A DNA stretch of 64,000 bases from Clarkia xantiana subsp. parviflora (lineage: Eukaryota; Streptophyta; Magnoliopsida; Myrtales; Onagraceae). Shown piece after piece: positions 47,040 to 59,246 of the stretch. Numbering within the stretch: position 1 is the stretch's first letter; each line of letters opens with the position of its first letter. Below the pieces are notes generated by a model that was not told the origin of the DNA, did no database searches, and saw only the letters and a list, made by a program, of their open reading frames with translations. The stretch covers positions 20,160,747 to 20,224,746 of the forward strand of contig JAPTYO010000011.1 of the NCBI GenBank assembly GCA_036873135.1. Reading direction: 5' to 3'. Both the position numbers and the translations under genes were made by a program.

Positions 47040-47642
47040 TGTAAGCATATAGTGATGAGCGTCGTAATTGGTAGCCCATAATATGTATAGTTTACCTAAG
47101 GAAATTAGGTAAATGTCACATTAGGGTAATTTGGCTAGACCCAAATCCCAATTGACATGAGAGGCCCAAATTATGGGCCTCCCCTATGCACGGCCGGCCG
47201 AAATACATAGTGTGGGCAAAGTGGACTTTTGTCCACTTTGCTCCTCCTATAAATACATGGTGTTAGGGGATTTTTAGGGTTAATCACTATTTCCTCATAA
47301 GAGTGTTTTAGAGAGATAAACCCTCTACCCCACACTGTAGTTTCGGCTGAACCCTTTACTTCACCAAGGGTGTGCCAATTTGCTTTCCAAGCAAACAGTC
47401 CAGAGATCTGTCCCCGTGCCAAGAATCGATCAGAGGCTTTGATGTGGAGATTGCACCGCGTAGGGCTTCTCTAACAAGAACCTCTACGGGTTTGGACCGG
47501 AGGATCGTGAACTCCCTCCTGAGAAGATCTTGGGTCTACGGATCATCTTAAAGGTATGTGCGAATCTTCAGCTGTGTAATTCTGATTACTAGCATGTATC
47601 TTGTTTTAAGTATCCGTAGTGATTACTCCCCGTAATCTAACA
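47040..47642 (+). repeat. 3' LTR of Copia-2a
   Basis: 603 bp, TGTAAGCATATAG to GTAATCTAACA, with a TATA box (TATAAATA) at 47248-47255. It shares about 80% by eye with the partial inverted LTR at 47643-48054. The last 193 bp (47450-47642) have no partner in the inverted copy and form the spacer at the centre of the palindrome. Confidence 0.85.
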
Positions 47643-48054
47643 GTATTAGCTCCACATCAAAGCCTCTGATCGATTCTTGGCAGGGACAGATCTCCGGAGT
47701 GTTTTGCTCTAAGCGAATTGGCACACCCTTGGTGTAGCAGATTCGGCCGAAACTTGTCTTTAGGGGGGAGGGTTTTTCCCTCAAATCAGCATTTAGGAGG
47801 AATTGTAAATTACCCCAAATAAAACCCTAACACCCTCTATTTATAGGAGGAGCAAAGTGGACAAAAGTCCACTTTTCCTCTAGTAAGTTTCGCCCGACCT
47901 ATATGCGTAAGGGAGGCCCAATTTTGGGCCTCTCATGTCATTTTGGATTTGGGTCAAGCTGCATTTCCCTAATGTGACATTTACCCAATTTCTTAGGTAA
48001 CGTATACATATTAATGGGCTTCCAATTACGGCGCCCAATCACCATATGCTAACA
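47643..48054 (-). repeat. Partial 3' LTR of Copia-2b
   Basis: In minus orientation it starts TGTTAGCATATGGTGATTGG (48054) and stops after the block GCTTTGATGTGGAG, about 190 bp short of the LTR end. The TATA box on the minus strand is at 47838-47845. It directly abuts the complete end of the Copia-2a LTR. Confidence 0.82.
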
Positions 48055-49196
48055 GCTCCCACTCGCCGGAATGGGAGGGTGCCTGTTAATGTATTGTTGT
48101 CCAAATCGCATCAACATTTCACTCTTCTGATCTTGCCCTGCTTCCGAATAATTCATACGAGGTTTGTCGTGCGACCGGCGGATACGACGGGCATCGTGCT
48201 ACTCATATGTTAGGAGTGTTGTAGCGACTGCGGAACTTTGATTCTCTTTCTCAAATCAACCTGTTAAAAACATCAATTTGTATTGCGTTGTATCCTAGGT
48301 CAACTTTTAATTCCTTAATTGTCCAGTTTCCACATAGGAATACTTCTCCAGGGCATCCGCACAAGTATTCACAACCTTCAACTAATATCCGGTTGGTGGC
48401 TACCTAGTGAATACAAGAGTCGGTGAATTACAGGTGAACTTGACAATCCCCATTGCTCATACTCTTAGTCAAACCCAACAGGTTTCCAAAGACGTGGTAA
48501 CTTGGCCTTTTTCTTCAGCACTGCGCTCATACGCCGGGAAGCGTACATTGAGCCTGACCTTAGGGAGTTCTGAGTTCATGAGGATACTTGAGGTGCCTCT
48601 TCATAAGGCTCCCGGGATCAATCACACGCTCGAGGTGAAGAAGTTTGCGCCCATCTGAATCTCAAGGATTCTATCTAGCACAACCGAGCATGACCCTGTG
48701 GTCGAACGTGGCACGCGTGGTATGAAGCACGCGTTGATAGCATACCTGAACATCGTCAGGTGTTGGATATGTCAATGATTCTATCGCATACTTTCATCTG
48801 GCCTGGAATATGGTTAATGACGAACAGAGTTCATCACCGGCGAAGTGCAAAACGAAGATCATGTCGTGTTACTCTGAAACCAAATGATCGTTTTGCATAA
48901 CCAAGTTTCCCAACTGCTTCTTAGCCAGACTTGCTTCGGCAGAGGTCCCCTCTCCTACAAGACGACCGTGCCCGTGTGACAAGGCATGGTCCACATTCGA
49001 CATAATTTATGCAGGGGATTGCGTCCTCATACGACTTAGTTTATAGACCGTAAAATCTGATGTAATCAAACATTATGACGTCGATGAATCATAAACTCGA
49101 ATTGCAATTCTCTCATTTATCAAAATGTAACTTTCAATTCATCAAAATATTATCACAGATGCATGCCCACATTTAAACCCTACACAATCCAAGCAG
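48055..49196. other. 3' non-coding region of Copia-2b
   Basis: Inverted counterpart of 45911-47039. The first bases outside the LTR (GCTCCCACTCGCCGG) are the complement of the purine tract. No gene is seen; a short open frame at 48407-48658 is not supported by its partner copy. Confidence 0.65.
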
Positions 49197-50834
49197 TTAA
49201 ACATGCTTTTCAAATATATCATTGTATAATGGTTTAGTTAATGGGTCCGCCACCATATCATCAGTGGGCGAGTATTCTAAAGTGATTATATTATCTTCTA
49301 CCATAGATTTAGTATAATTATATTTCACATCAATGTGTTTAGTCTTAGTATGATACTTTGGATTCTTTACTGCCGTAATTGCTGCCTGACTGTCAGAGAA
49401 CACATTTACAAGTTTACTCCCAACATCGCTATCAAGCAGCGCAGTAAGAAGCCTTTTCAGCCAGACCGCTTCCTGTGCATTTTTGGAGAGAGAAACGAAT
49501 TCTGATTCCATCGTAGACAACGCGACACAGGATAGCTTCTTGCTCGTCCATGAAATGGCATCAGCAAGGAGAAACACTCCTCATGTGGTGGACTTACGAT
49601 CGTCTGGATCGCCACCATGGTCGGCGTCACTGAATCCGGTCAATTCTAACTTCATGCCCTCATAGCGCAGTACGTAGTTGGCAGTACCTTTCAAATATCG
49701 TATGAATATGCTTTAAATCTTTTAAATGTTGATAGCCAGGGTCTGATTGGAATCTTTCTACTAGGCCCACAGCGTAACAGATGTCCGGCTGAGTGTAAAA
49801 CATGGCGTGCATGAGACTCCGACCATGCTTAAATACTACGCACTCCTCATCTGTTCACGCTCTAGCTGGTTCTTCGGGTCGTCGCGCTTTGAAAACGTGT
49901 ACCCGAATACTACCGACGTTTCCACGGGTTTGGCTTCTTGTAATCTAAATATTTTTAACAGTTTGTTAATGTAGGCTTCCTGAGATAGACATAACCTTCG
50001 GATGGCACGATCTCTAGCAATTTTAATGCCCAAGATGTATGTAGCCTCTCCCATGTCTTTCATCTCAAATACAGATGTCAACCAGGACTTTGATTCATGG
50101 ATGAAACCCACATCGTTTGCGGCAATGAGTATGTCATCCACGTATAAAGTTAAGATGACGTACTTTGACCCGGAGGTCTTTGTATACATGCATGGATCCT
50201 CGTGGAGATTCACGAATCTGTTTCCAACAATTTCCTCGTGGAACCTGCGGTACCATCGCCGAGACGATTATTTAAGACCGTAAATGGATCATTGGAGTTT
50301 ACAAACTTTACATTCGTTACTAGGATTAATGAAACCCTCTGGTAGCTCCATGTAGATCTCTTCCTCCAGGTTTCAGTGGAGGAATGCGGTCTTAACATCC
50401 ATTTGGTGAAGCTCTAAATCGAGGCATGCGACCAAGGCTAAGATTGCTCTGATTGTAGTGTACTTCACAGTCGGTGAGTATGTCTCATCAAAGTCCACTA
50501 CGTGAAGCCGGTTGTATCCTTTCGCAACTAGTCGAGCATTGTATCGCTCGAAATTTCCATCAGCAGTGAGTTTCAGTGTTAGAACCCACTTCGCCCCTAT
50601 GGCTCTGCGGTCAGCAGGTAAATCAACTAAAGACCATGCTGAATTGGCTTTCATTGAGGCGGTCTCATCTTCCATTGCTTTCCTCCATTCCTTCGCTTGA
50701 GGTCCTTTCAACGCTTGTTGAACCGTCACCGGTTCGTCAACAGAAAGTTAGGGTGAATATTTCACCCTTCTCGATGGGATACTTCTTTGGAGAATTTCAA
50801 TGCCTTTGACTTCTTTGTCTAGGCTTGTTAATCC
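49197..50834 (-). pseudogene. Copia-2b RT and RNase H
   Basis: The RT start at 50373-50729 has AKEWRKAMEDETASMKANSAW, GAKWVLTLKLTADG, ARLVAKGYN and the catalytic HQMDVKTAFLH. A stop follows; then NLEEEIYMELPEGF (50335-50375) and the YVDD box (TLYVDDILIAAND) near 50145. RNase H at 49197-49577 has SWTSKKLSCVALSTMESEF, FSDSQAAITAVKN and VADPLTKPL; its first catalytic part (DADHGGDPDD-like, near 49600) is in another frame. Upstream the linker is cut by Gypsy C at 50834 and resumes at 58845. Confidence 0.88.
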
Positions 50835-51556
50835 TGATGGGTTCCGATGTAATCGTTAGCCCCGATAACAGTCAATAAACGGCGGGTAAGCCTAGAGGGC
50901 CTCGCGAAAGACCTGGAAGGTCCAGAAGCCCAGTATGAAGGGTCCCGACGAGATCGGTCCCGATATATGAACTGAATGCTCCCGACGAGAAGCCTCTGAG
51001 TAGGCCCCGATATGCCTTTGAGAAGGTCCCGATAATAAAGCCCCGAGAATGTTGGCCATGTCCCGTGGGACGAGGGGTCCTAGGTGGTGACCTAGAATGA
51101 GACAACTCTGGAGTCCCCGATATGGATCGGGACTTGTGATCAGAGGATAAGACCAAGAAACCCGCCTACTAGATAGAGTATTGGGGAAACTGTTAAGATA
51201 CGGATAAACTCCCCCGAGATACGTAGGGCGTGCCCACGCTCGAGATACGCGGAGCGTGGGGCGAGATACGCGGAATCCTGAACGAGATATACGGAACGTG
51301 GGTAAACTGCCAGGCGCGGTTACAGGTAAGGTAACTTCCCCTCCTATATAAAGGAGGAAGTTACCTCAGAAAGGGGACACTCTCTAATACGAACTTAGAC
51401 TATTGCTATCCACTCCATCGTTCAAACTCTCATTTAAGCATCGGAGAGGGATTCTGGGTCACCACCCAGATCATCCCCTTTTTGCAGGATTACGCGGAGC
51501 CAAGGAGTTCAGGTTTTCCGTCAAGAACGTACCGGAGCTTTGACCGTGATCCAACA
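50835..51556 (+). repeat. 5' LTR of Gypsy C
   Basis: TGATGGGTTCC start, CCAACA end. GAGATACGCGGAGCGTGG-type repeats are at 51225-51300, and the TATA box TATATAAA is at 51345-51352. About 2% substitutions relative to the 3' LTR by eye, plus changes in the repeat block. Confidence 0.93.
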
Positions 51557-51610
51557 TTGGCGCCGTCTGTGGGAAACTTACAAAAAGTCACAATAGTTTC
51601 TACTAGATCG

Positions 51611-53182
51611 ATGCCTAGTGGTGGCAAGCAGAAGAAGCAAGTCCCGGCGAGCAGTTCTCGCCCTGCTGGAACCGTGAATTCCGCGTTGCCGGAGCGTGCT
51701 GCTGAACAAGGTGATCACCCTGCTGTTTCTCACACAGGGGGGCATGGTGAAGATCACGAGGTCTCAGTCCGAGACACGGCGGTGAACAGGGAGGATATCC
51801 CAAGAAGGGAGGTGGATGCTCCTCCATATCCGGTGGTGCACAGGGAGGAAATCCCGCGGAGGGAGGTAGGTGCTTCCTCAAACCCGGAGTTGGCTAAGGC
51901 AGTAGCAGATGCTATGCCCATGTTCATGGAGGCCATGGAGGCTCTTCTGGACAGAAGAGAGGCTGCCAAGAGAAGGGAAGAGTCGCCTCCACCTCCTCCA
52001 AGGGAGGTTAAAGAGGAACAGGAGGTTCAGTCCAGGAATAGGGGTAAGGAACCCGCGCACTCGGAAAGGTTCGTGGTCGACGGTCCCAGACCAGTGCAAC
52101 ACAGGACCATTCCCCTGAATGGCCCCATCACCCCCGATCAGGTGGTGAAGATCGTCAACATCTGCATGGGCGACCAGAAGCATATGACATCGGAGCTGAG
52201 GGATCGATCTACTCATCCTTTTGTTCCACGGCTGATAGATACTGTTGCCCCGCCAGGGCTAGGTATTCCGACCATCAAGGAGTACGATGGTGAAGGGGAC
52301 CCAGTCCGCCATGTTCAGAGGCATGTCCAGGCCTGTATGGGTAGAGCCGCGAATGATGACATCGTGTGTGTGCTGTTCCCGATCACATTGAGAGAAAGGG
52401 CCTTGACGTGATTTTTCAGCCTACCGCCAGGATGTATTACTTGCTGGACTGATATGCACGACCGCTTCATCAAGCAGTATCAGGGTCGTAGGCGCCTCTT
52501 GAAGAGCGTGAGGTCTTTGACCCAGGTGGTGCAGAGGTCAGACGAATCGTTGGCATATTACTACCAACGGTTCACTGCTAGTGTCGCGGAGATCGACGAG
52601 GAGATATCGGAGGGAGAGACCATCCGCACCTTCCTTCGGAACCTAACTGCCCCATATGGTTCCGATCTAATGCATAGTGTGGCCGCGAAGGCTGTGTGGA
52701 GTATGGAAGCTTTGCAAGCGAGGGTGAAGCAGCAAATCGACGTGCAGGAGTCGAAGATTGCTGCCGGAGAGCTTGATCCTCCGAAGTCAGGAAGAGGAAA
52801 GCAATCGTTCAAGTTGTCGGACGATCGCAAAGGGAACGACAAATCGGAGGGAAGTAGGAGCCGTGGTTGCCCCGATAAAAGGGAGGACAAGCGTCCTCCG
52901 AAGAAGGATAACCGAGAGGATCGTCACGTTCCTCTCAAAAGTTCGATGACCGCCGTGCTAGCGGTGATGGATCGGCAGGGTCTCGTCCGATATCCCCCGA
53001 GGAAAGAAGGCGAATTCTTGGGAGGTCGCTCTGATCGTTACTGTCGGTATCACCGAGCCAATGGTCACGACACAGATAACTGTCGGGAGCTGAAGAAGGA
53101 GATAGAAAAGCTGATCCAGAAGGGGAAGCTTAAGGAGTTTGTTGGTGGGGGACGGTGCCGATCCCATTCCAAAACTCGATGA
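51611..53182 (+). pseudogene. Gypsy C Gag
   Basis: Start ATG at 51611 (MPSGGKQKKQ). The N-terminal part is Pro/Glu-rich with ALLDRREAAKR near 51945. The capsid domain runs from about 52370 (a TGG-to-TGA stop at 52409-52411 sits in WFFSLPPG) through RRRLLKSVRSL (52490) and EISEGETIRTFLRNL (52600). The zinc knuckle CRYHRANGHDTDNC is near 53045. A second stop (53180-53182) lies at the start of the Arg/Ser tract, where B has Arg. The upstream open frame extends to the LTR but the B comparison supports this start. Confidence 0.88.
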
Positions 53183-54172
53183 TCGCGGTCCCGTTCCAGG
53201 TCCCGCGATCGATCTCCAAAGAAGAAGAAGGTTGAGCCGGAATCTTCCGGTGCCCGTAAGGAGAGGCGGGGAACCATCAATGTCATTCATGGAGGAATGG
53301 CGGCGGGAGGTGATACCTCCGCTTCTCGGGAGAATTACGCTTCCCGTATTTCTGCTGCCGTGGTGTTAGGAAAGAGGTCCCGATCGTGGACTATGAAGGA
53401 AGAAATTGTGATTTCTTTCTCAGCAAAGGATCTGATAGGCGTGGATAGCCCCCACGATGACGCCTTAGTCGTGAACTTGGATGTGGATGGATTCGAGATG
53501 AAGCGGATCCTGATAGACGGAGGGAGCTCCTCCGACATTATGTTCATGGACGCCTTGGAAGCCATGGGAAAGACGAAGAAGGACCTGACGCAGGTGAACT
53601 TCCCGATGGTGGGATTCTCTGGTTCTACTTCCTATCCGCTGGGAATGATCACCTTACCGGTGGAATTCGGTAGTGGGTGGAAAGCGGAAAGGCGGAACGT
53701 GGATTTCGTCGTGGTGGAGTCTGCGGGGACGTACAATGCTATCATCGGGAGGACCACCATCAATCCTCTCATGGCAGTCGCCTCGACCGTCCACCAAAAG
53801 ATGAAGTTCCCGACTGATAATGGAGTCGGGGAGGTCAGGGGTGACCAGGTGGCATCCAGAAGGTGTTATGTTAACGCCACCCGAAGGAGAATGAGGGAAG
53901 CTATGGCTGTCCTTCAGACTGATGCCGATCCTCGAGAGGAGTTTGGGCGTCCCGCCCCCATGGAGGATCTGAAAGAGGTCGAGATTGACGGACCTCAAAG
54001 AAAAGTGAAGATCGGGTCTGCTTTGTCGGAGGAAAGAGCCCGAGAATTGATCGAGCTCCTGAAGGAGTTCAAGGAGCTGTTTGCCTGGTCCCCAAGGGAT
54101 ATGCCAGGAATCAGCCCCGACGTGATAGTGCACGAGCTGAAGATTGATCCGGCGATCAAGCCTATCATGTAG
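53183..54172 (+). pseudogene. Gypsy C protease region
   Basis: Same frame as Gag. An RSRDRSPKKKK-like basic tract is followed by the conserved HGG block and the aspartic protease active site LIDGGSSSDIMF near 53510. Flap-side segments (PMVGFSGSTSYPLG, YNAIIGRTTIN) are intact. The frame ends at a TAG (54170-54172) where B has Gln, just before the RT fingers. Confidence 0.88.
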
Positions 54173-55003
54173 AAGAGGCGCCCGATGGGCGCAGATAAAA
54201 GGATCGCGATCCAGCAGGAAGTGGGTAGGTTGCTCGATGCTGGATTCATCAAGGAGCTCCGATTCCAGACTTGGGTCGCTAACCCGGTCCTGGTGAGGAA
54301 GAGTAACGGGAAGTGGCGGATGTGTGTCGATTTCCGCGACTTGAACAAAGCTTGCCCGAAAGACTGTTATCCGCTCCCGAGAATCGACCAGCTGGTGGAT
54401 GCCACGTCGGGACATGAGCTGCTGAGCTTCATGGATGCTTATTCTGGTTATAACCAGATCAAGATGGCGAAGGAGGATGCCCCCCACACAGCCTTCTATG
54501 CTGATAGTGATGTCTATCACTATGATGTTATGCCCTTTAGGCTGGTCAATGCTGGAGCAACTTACCAGAGGATGGTGAACAAGTTGTTCGGGGACATGCT
54601 GGGAAAGACCATGGAGGCTTATGTGGATGACATGTTAGTGAAGTCCCGACAGGCGGGAGACCATGTCCGCGACTTGGCGGTGGCGTTTGAGCGGATGAGG
54701 TTTCATCAAGTTCGTTTGAATCCGGACAAGTGCGCTTTCGGAGTGAACTCGGGGAAATTCCTGGGCTTTATGGTGAGCCAAAGAGGAATCGAGGTGAATC
54801 CCGAGAAGCTGAGAGCAATCGAGGAGATGCAGTCTCCGAAAACCCATCGAGAGGTTCAGGTGTTGAATGGCCGATTAGCCGCGATGAATCGTTTCTTATC
54901 CAAGGCGACTGACCGAGCCATGCCATTTTTTGATGTGCTAAGGGCCCACAAGAAGTTTGAGTGGTCCGACAAGTGCGAGGAGGCATTTCAGGTGATCAGA
55001 TAA
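54173..55003 (+). pseudogene. Gypsy C reverse transcriptase
   Basis: Complete RT core in one frame: KRRPMGADKR, QTWVANPVLVRKSNGKWRMC, DFRDLNKACPKDCYPLPRID, FMDAYSGYNQI with the first catalytic Asp, YDVMPFRLVNAGATYQRMV, and YVDD near 54630. It also has the thumb and connection segments up to EEAFQ. This is the best-preserved Tat RT in the window. It ends at a TAA (55001-55003) where B has Gln. Confidence 0.92.
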
Positions 55004-57233
55004 CACCTTCGTACCCTCCCGCCATTGGCAAAACCGGTTCCAGGCGAGCCGCTTTATCTCTATTTGGCTGTTTCTGAAGTTGCTGTTAGTTCTGTGTTAA
55101 TAAAGATTGTCAAGGGCAACCAAGTTCCTGTTTATTATGTAAGCAAGGCGTTTGCCAAATCTGAAATGAATTATCCCGCTGTTGAGAAGTATCTCTTTGC
55201 GTTGATTATTACTGCTCGAAAGCTGAGGCCTTACTTCCATGCCCATGAGATTACGGTGTTAACTAATCAGCCCTTGAAACACTTTTTGAACCGACAGGAG
55301 GCGTCGGGGAGATTGGTGAAATGGGCAGTCGAGCTTACGGAGTTCCGTATTCACTTTGCCCCGAGAACGGCTATTAAGGGCCAGGCATTGGCGAACTTCA
55401 TAGCAGAGTCTACAGCACCCGATCTGGAAGAAGCAGGTCCTGTAGAGGGGGCAGCCATGGAGGTCCCGATAGCAGAACAACCAGAAATAGCAGAGCAATC
55501 AGAACAGCCAAATGAGGAGAACACCTGGGAAATGTATACTGATGGTTCTTCAAGTGTAGAGGGATCGGGGGCAGGATTTGTATTGATACCGCCCGGTAGA
55601 GGCGAGCCCCTGCGATATGCCTTGGCCTTGACGTTTAGGGCCACCAACAATGAATCTGAGTATGAGGCTCTCATCACGGGCCTTAAAATCGCCAAAGGTA
55701 CGGGAGTTGATCATTTAAAGGTGAAGTGTGATGCTAACCTGATCGTGAATCAAGTCCAGGGGAATTACGAGGCGAAGAACCCGACAATGAGGAACTATTT
55801 GCACGAGGTGCAGACTTTGAAGGGAAGCTTCAAAAGCTTCGACATTGAGGCAATCCCGAGGGAAGAAAACGCGGAGGCAGATGCCTTGAGCAAATTTGCC
55901 CTGGGGGTAGCCCCCGAGGAGAATCGGAAGGTGCACTTTCTGGAGAGGGTAATTATCTCAACCATCGATCCATCGGAGGTATGTGCTATTAAAGCAGGAT
56001 CGAAGGAAGAAGAGGAATCCACCTGGATGACCCCGATAGTCACATACCTGACTACGGGGGCACTCCCCGACGATGAAGTGGCAGCTGTCAGGTTGCGTCG
56101 AATCGTAAGCAACTACGTGATGGTGGACAACCAGTTATATAAGAAGGGGCATGTAAAGCCTTTTCTGAGATGTGTGGCGGAGCCTGACACGAATCGGATT
56201 CTGAGAGAGTTGCATGAAGGAGTCGCGGCCTGTCATGAAGGGGCCCGATCCATTGTGAGGAAAGCGCTGAATTTAGGCTACTACTGGCCTTCGATGAATA
56301 AGGAAGCGATAGCGTTGGTCCAATCTTGTGATGCGTGCCAGAGGTACGCTCCGAATATCGTGGCTCCCGCCGCGAACTTGATGTCCATCAAGAGTGCTTG
56401 GTCCTTCGCGCAGTGGGGCATTGACTTGGTGGGACCCCTTCCGCAAGCGAAAGGTCAGTGCATGTACTTACTTGTAGCCATTGAATACTTTTCGAAGTGG
56501 ATAGAGGCTAAGGCGTTGGCCAAGACGACGGGGAAACAGATCGTCAAGTTTCTCCAGACTCAAATTGTATCCCGATACGGGGTTCCTCAAGTGTTGATCA
56601 GCGATAATGGTCCTCCGTTCAATGGGGCTCAGTTGAAGGAGTATCTGGAACCGCTGAACATTGAGCATCGGATAGCTTCGGTCCACCACGCTCAAACAAA
56701 TGGGCAAGTGGAATCAGCCAAATAGATCGTAATGGATGGCTTGAAGAAGAGGGTCTATGCCTTGCAGGGTCATTGGCTAGATGAGCTTGAAAACGTGCTG
56801 TGGGCTGTTAGAACAACACCCAAGCAATCGACGGGGGAGACTCCGTTTGGCCTTGTTTATGGCACGGAGGCAGTTGCTCCCGTGGAGATAGCGGTGGCGT
56901 CCCATCGCATGAGGTATTATGAGCCTCTAACGAACGAAGAAATGAGACGTCTGGACTTGGACTTGCTTGAAGAGAAAAGGTGGAAGGCTGATGAAGTTCA
57001 GGCTCGGATGCGTCTGGCAACAGCCAGGTACTATAATCGGCGGGTCAAGTCCCGACAATTCTTCGTTGGAGAACTTGTTTGGCGGAGGAATGAGTTCGTC
57101 TATCAAGATCGGATCAACAAGCTGTCACCGAAATGGGAGGGACCTTACAAGATCGTACAAGTTAGAAGACCTTGATGGCAAGACGTTGAAACATTCTTTC
57201 AGTGGCGCACACTTGAAGAAATGTCATGTTTGA
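55004..57233 (+). pseudogene. Gypsy C RNase H, second RNase H and integrase
   Basis: Gypsy RNase H (YYVSKAFAKSEMNYP near 55135, ITARKLRPYFHAHE) is followed by an acidic linker and the archaeal-type RNase H (MYTDGSSSVEGSGAGF near 55535, DALSKFALG near 55885). Integrase has the zinc segment (CHEGARS, SCDACQRY near 56330) and the DDE core: Asp in WGIDLVGP (56415), Asp in ISDNGPP (56600), Glu in GQVESA (56708). A stop at 56723-56725 follows (Lys in B), and a frameshift near 57165 moves the SFSGAHLKKCHV end into another frame. Confidence 0.92.
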
Positions 57234-58104
57234 TCCTAAGTCTCCTTAAGTGGTGTGTGATGTTAAGTCGCCGCGAATGGCACAAGTTATCTATCGATTG
57301 ATCCGATGTAAGCAAGCTTTGAGTTATTAATGAATAAAAGAAGTTGCTTCCGATCAAATTGCTTTTAGATTTATTCTAACTGTTGGTAAGTCGTCTTAAA
57401 GGACGCGATAAAAGCCTTCCGAGGTACGATTAAAAAGCCTTCCGAGGTACGAGTAAGTCGTCTTAAAGGACGCGATAAAAGCCTTCTGAGGTACGATTAA
57501 AAAGCCTTACGAGGTACGATTAAGTCGTCTTTATGGCGCGATAAAAAGCCTTCCGAGGTAAGAATAAAAGCCTTCCGAGGTAAGAACAAAAGCCTTACGA
57601 GGTATGATTAAGTCGTCTTTATGATGCAACAAAAAGCCTTCCGAGGTAAGAACAAAAGCCTTACGAGGTATGATTAAGTCGTCTTTATGATGCAACAAAA
57701 AGCCTAGGTGTGAATAAAATCCCTAAGGGGTCCGAGTAAGTCGTCTTTATGATGCAGCAAAAAGCCTTAAGGGGTATGATTAAGTCGTCTAGAATGACGC
57801 GATAAAAAGCCTTAAATGGTACGATAAAATCATCTTAAGTGATGTGCGAAATTGCCTTGAACGCCATGGACGAGAAACCTTAAATGGTGGAGTAGCCGAG
57901 TTGTCTCCTCGGATTTGGCAACTGTCCTTAGAGTCTCGAGGAATCGTGAGCGAGAAGCTCTGTGATTAAAGAGTTGCACCCAAGGTAAAAGCCTCCGATG
58001 GTAATATCGGGAGGTCTGAAGATGAAAGCCTTCGACGATGATGTCGGAAGGTCCGGAATTGGAAGACACGACGGACTATAAGTCCCTCATGTCTTGGGGG
58101 CAAA
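57234..58104. repeat. Region between integrase and 3' LTR of C, with tandem repeats
   Basis: From about 57380 to 57840, units such as AAAGCCTTCCGAGGTACGAT and TAAGTCGTCTTAAAGGACGC alternate irregularly. No antisense gene is present, unlike in B. The purine tract TTGGGGGCAAA ends at 58104. Confidence 0.85.
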
Positions 58105-58844
58105 TGATGGGTTCCGATGTAATCGTTAGCCCCGTTAACAGTCAATAAACGGCGGGTAAGCCTAGAGGGCCTCGCGAAAGACCTGGAAGGTCCAGAAGCC
58201 CAGTATGAAGGGTCCCAACGAGATCGGTCCCGATATATGAACTGAATGCTCCCGACGAGAAGCCTCTGAGTAGGCCCCGATATGCCTTTGAGAAGGTCCC
58301 GATAATAAAGCCCTGAGAATGCTGGCCCTGTCCCGTGGGACGAGGGGTCCTGGGTGGTGACCTAGAATGAGACAACTCTGGAGTCCCCGATATGGATCGG
58401 GACTTGTGATCAGAGGATAAGACCAAGAAACCCGCCTACTAGATATAGTATTGGGGAAACTGTTAAGATACGGATAAACTCCCCCGAGATACGTAGGGCG
58501 TGCCCGATATACGCGGAGAGTGGGCGAGATACGCGGAGCGTGGGGCGAAATACGCGGAATCCTGAACGAGATATACGGAACATGGGTAAACTGCCAGGCG
58601 CGGTTACAGGTAACTGAGGTAACTTCCCCTCCTATATAAATGAGGAAGTTACCTCAGAAAGGGGACACTCTCTAATACGAACTTAGACTATTGCTATCCA
58701 CTCCATCGTTCAAACTCTCATTTAAGCATCGGAGAGGGATTCTGGGTCACCATCCAGATCATCCCCTTTTTGCAGGATTACGCGGAGCCAAGGAGTTCAG
58801 GTTTTCCGTCAAGAATGTACCGGAGCTTCGACCGTGATCCAACA
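58105..58844 (+). repeat. 3' LTR of Gypsy C
   Basis: 740 bp, TATA box TATATAAA at 58633-58640. It carries an extra partial GATACGCGGAG unit near 58505-58530 relative to the 5' LTR and a 4-bp difference at GGTAACTGAGGTAAC (58610). Confidence 0.93.
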
Positions 58845-59246
58845 AATACCATCTTGAGTCTGAACATTGCTCCCACTCGGAATAATGTTTTCTATCGGAG
58901 CATCACTCCTACTAGGAACAAGGGCAGTGCCGGAACCTTGACCTACAACTTTTCTTGGACGACCTCTCGGTCTCGGAACCAAGTTGATTAATCCACTCCC
59001 ACTGGGAACAATGGGTAGTTGTGGCATTATTGGATTTTCATCTTGCAGTCCAGCAACGTGATTATTAGGTTCAACTTGATTTGCACCTGCATCAACAGTG
59101 ATTTGTGTGGTAAGATTGTTTCCTCCCACTGGATTTACTATGAAAATGTCTCCATCCTCATTTACCATTTCATTCACTTGCGTTGCTGCCTCAAATCTCC
59201 CACTCAAAGTAAGTGGGACCTGACTACCATCGTTATCCTGCTTCAA
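58845..59246 (-). pseudogene. Copia-2b linker segment upstream of RT
   Basis: The minus-strand frame has GRFEAATQVNEMVNEDGDIFIVNPVGG, then a Pro/Ser-rich part (LVPRPRGRPRKVVGQG). It matches the decayed stretch at 44060-44480 in Copia-2a. It is the low-complexity linker that normally joins integrase to RT, interrupted at 58845 by Gypsy C. Confidence 0.75.

Larger units (their letters stand above)
50835..58844 (+). mobile_element. Gypsy C: Tat-lineage element without the antisense gene
   Basis: 8010 bp with LTRs of 722 and 740 bp, PBS TTGGCGCCGTCTGTGGGAA (51557), purine tract TTGGGGGCAAA (58094-58104) and an imperfect TSD (AATCC at 50830-50834, AATAC at 58845-58849). One gag-pol frame is broken by five in-frame stops and one late frameshift. 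It is clearly related to Gypsy B but has only about 870 bp between integrase and 3' LTR. Confidence 0.93.

Noticed and set aside
48407..48658. 83-codon frame in the Copia-2b 3' region
   Set aside because: The partner region in Copia-2a does not keep it, and it shows no domain.
54173..55003. Endogenous pararetrovirus (caulimovirus-like) RT
   Set aside because: RT is in one frame with Tat-type protease, dual RNase H and a DDE integrase, and is bounded by LTRs. That is a Ty3/Gypsy retrotransposon.
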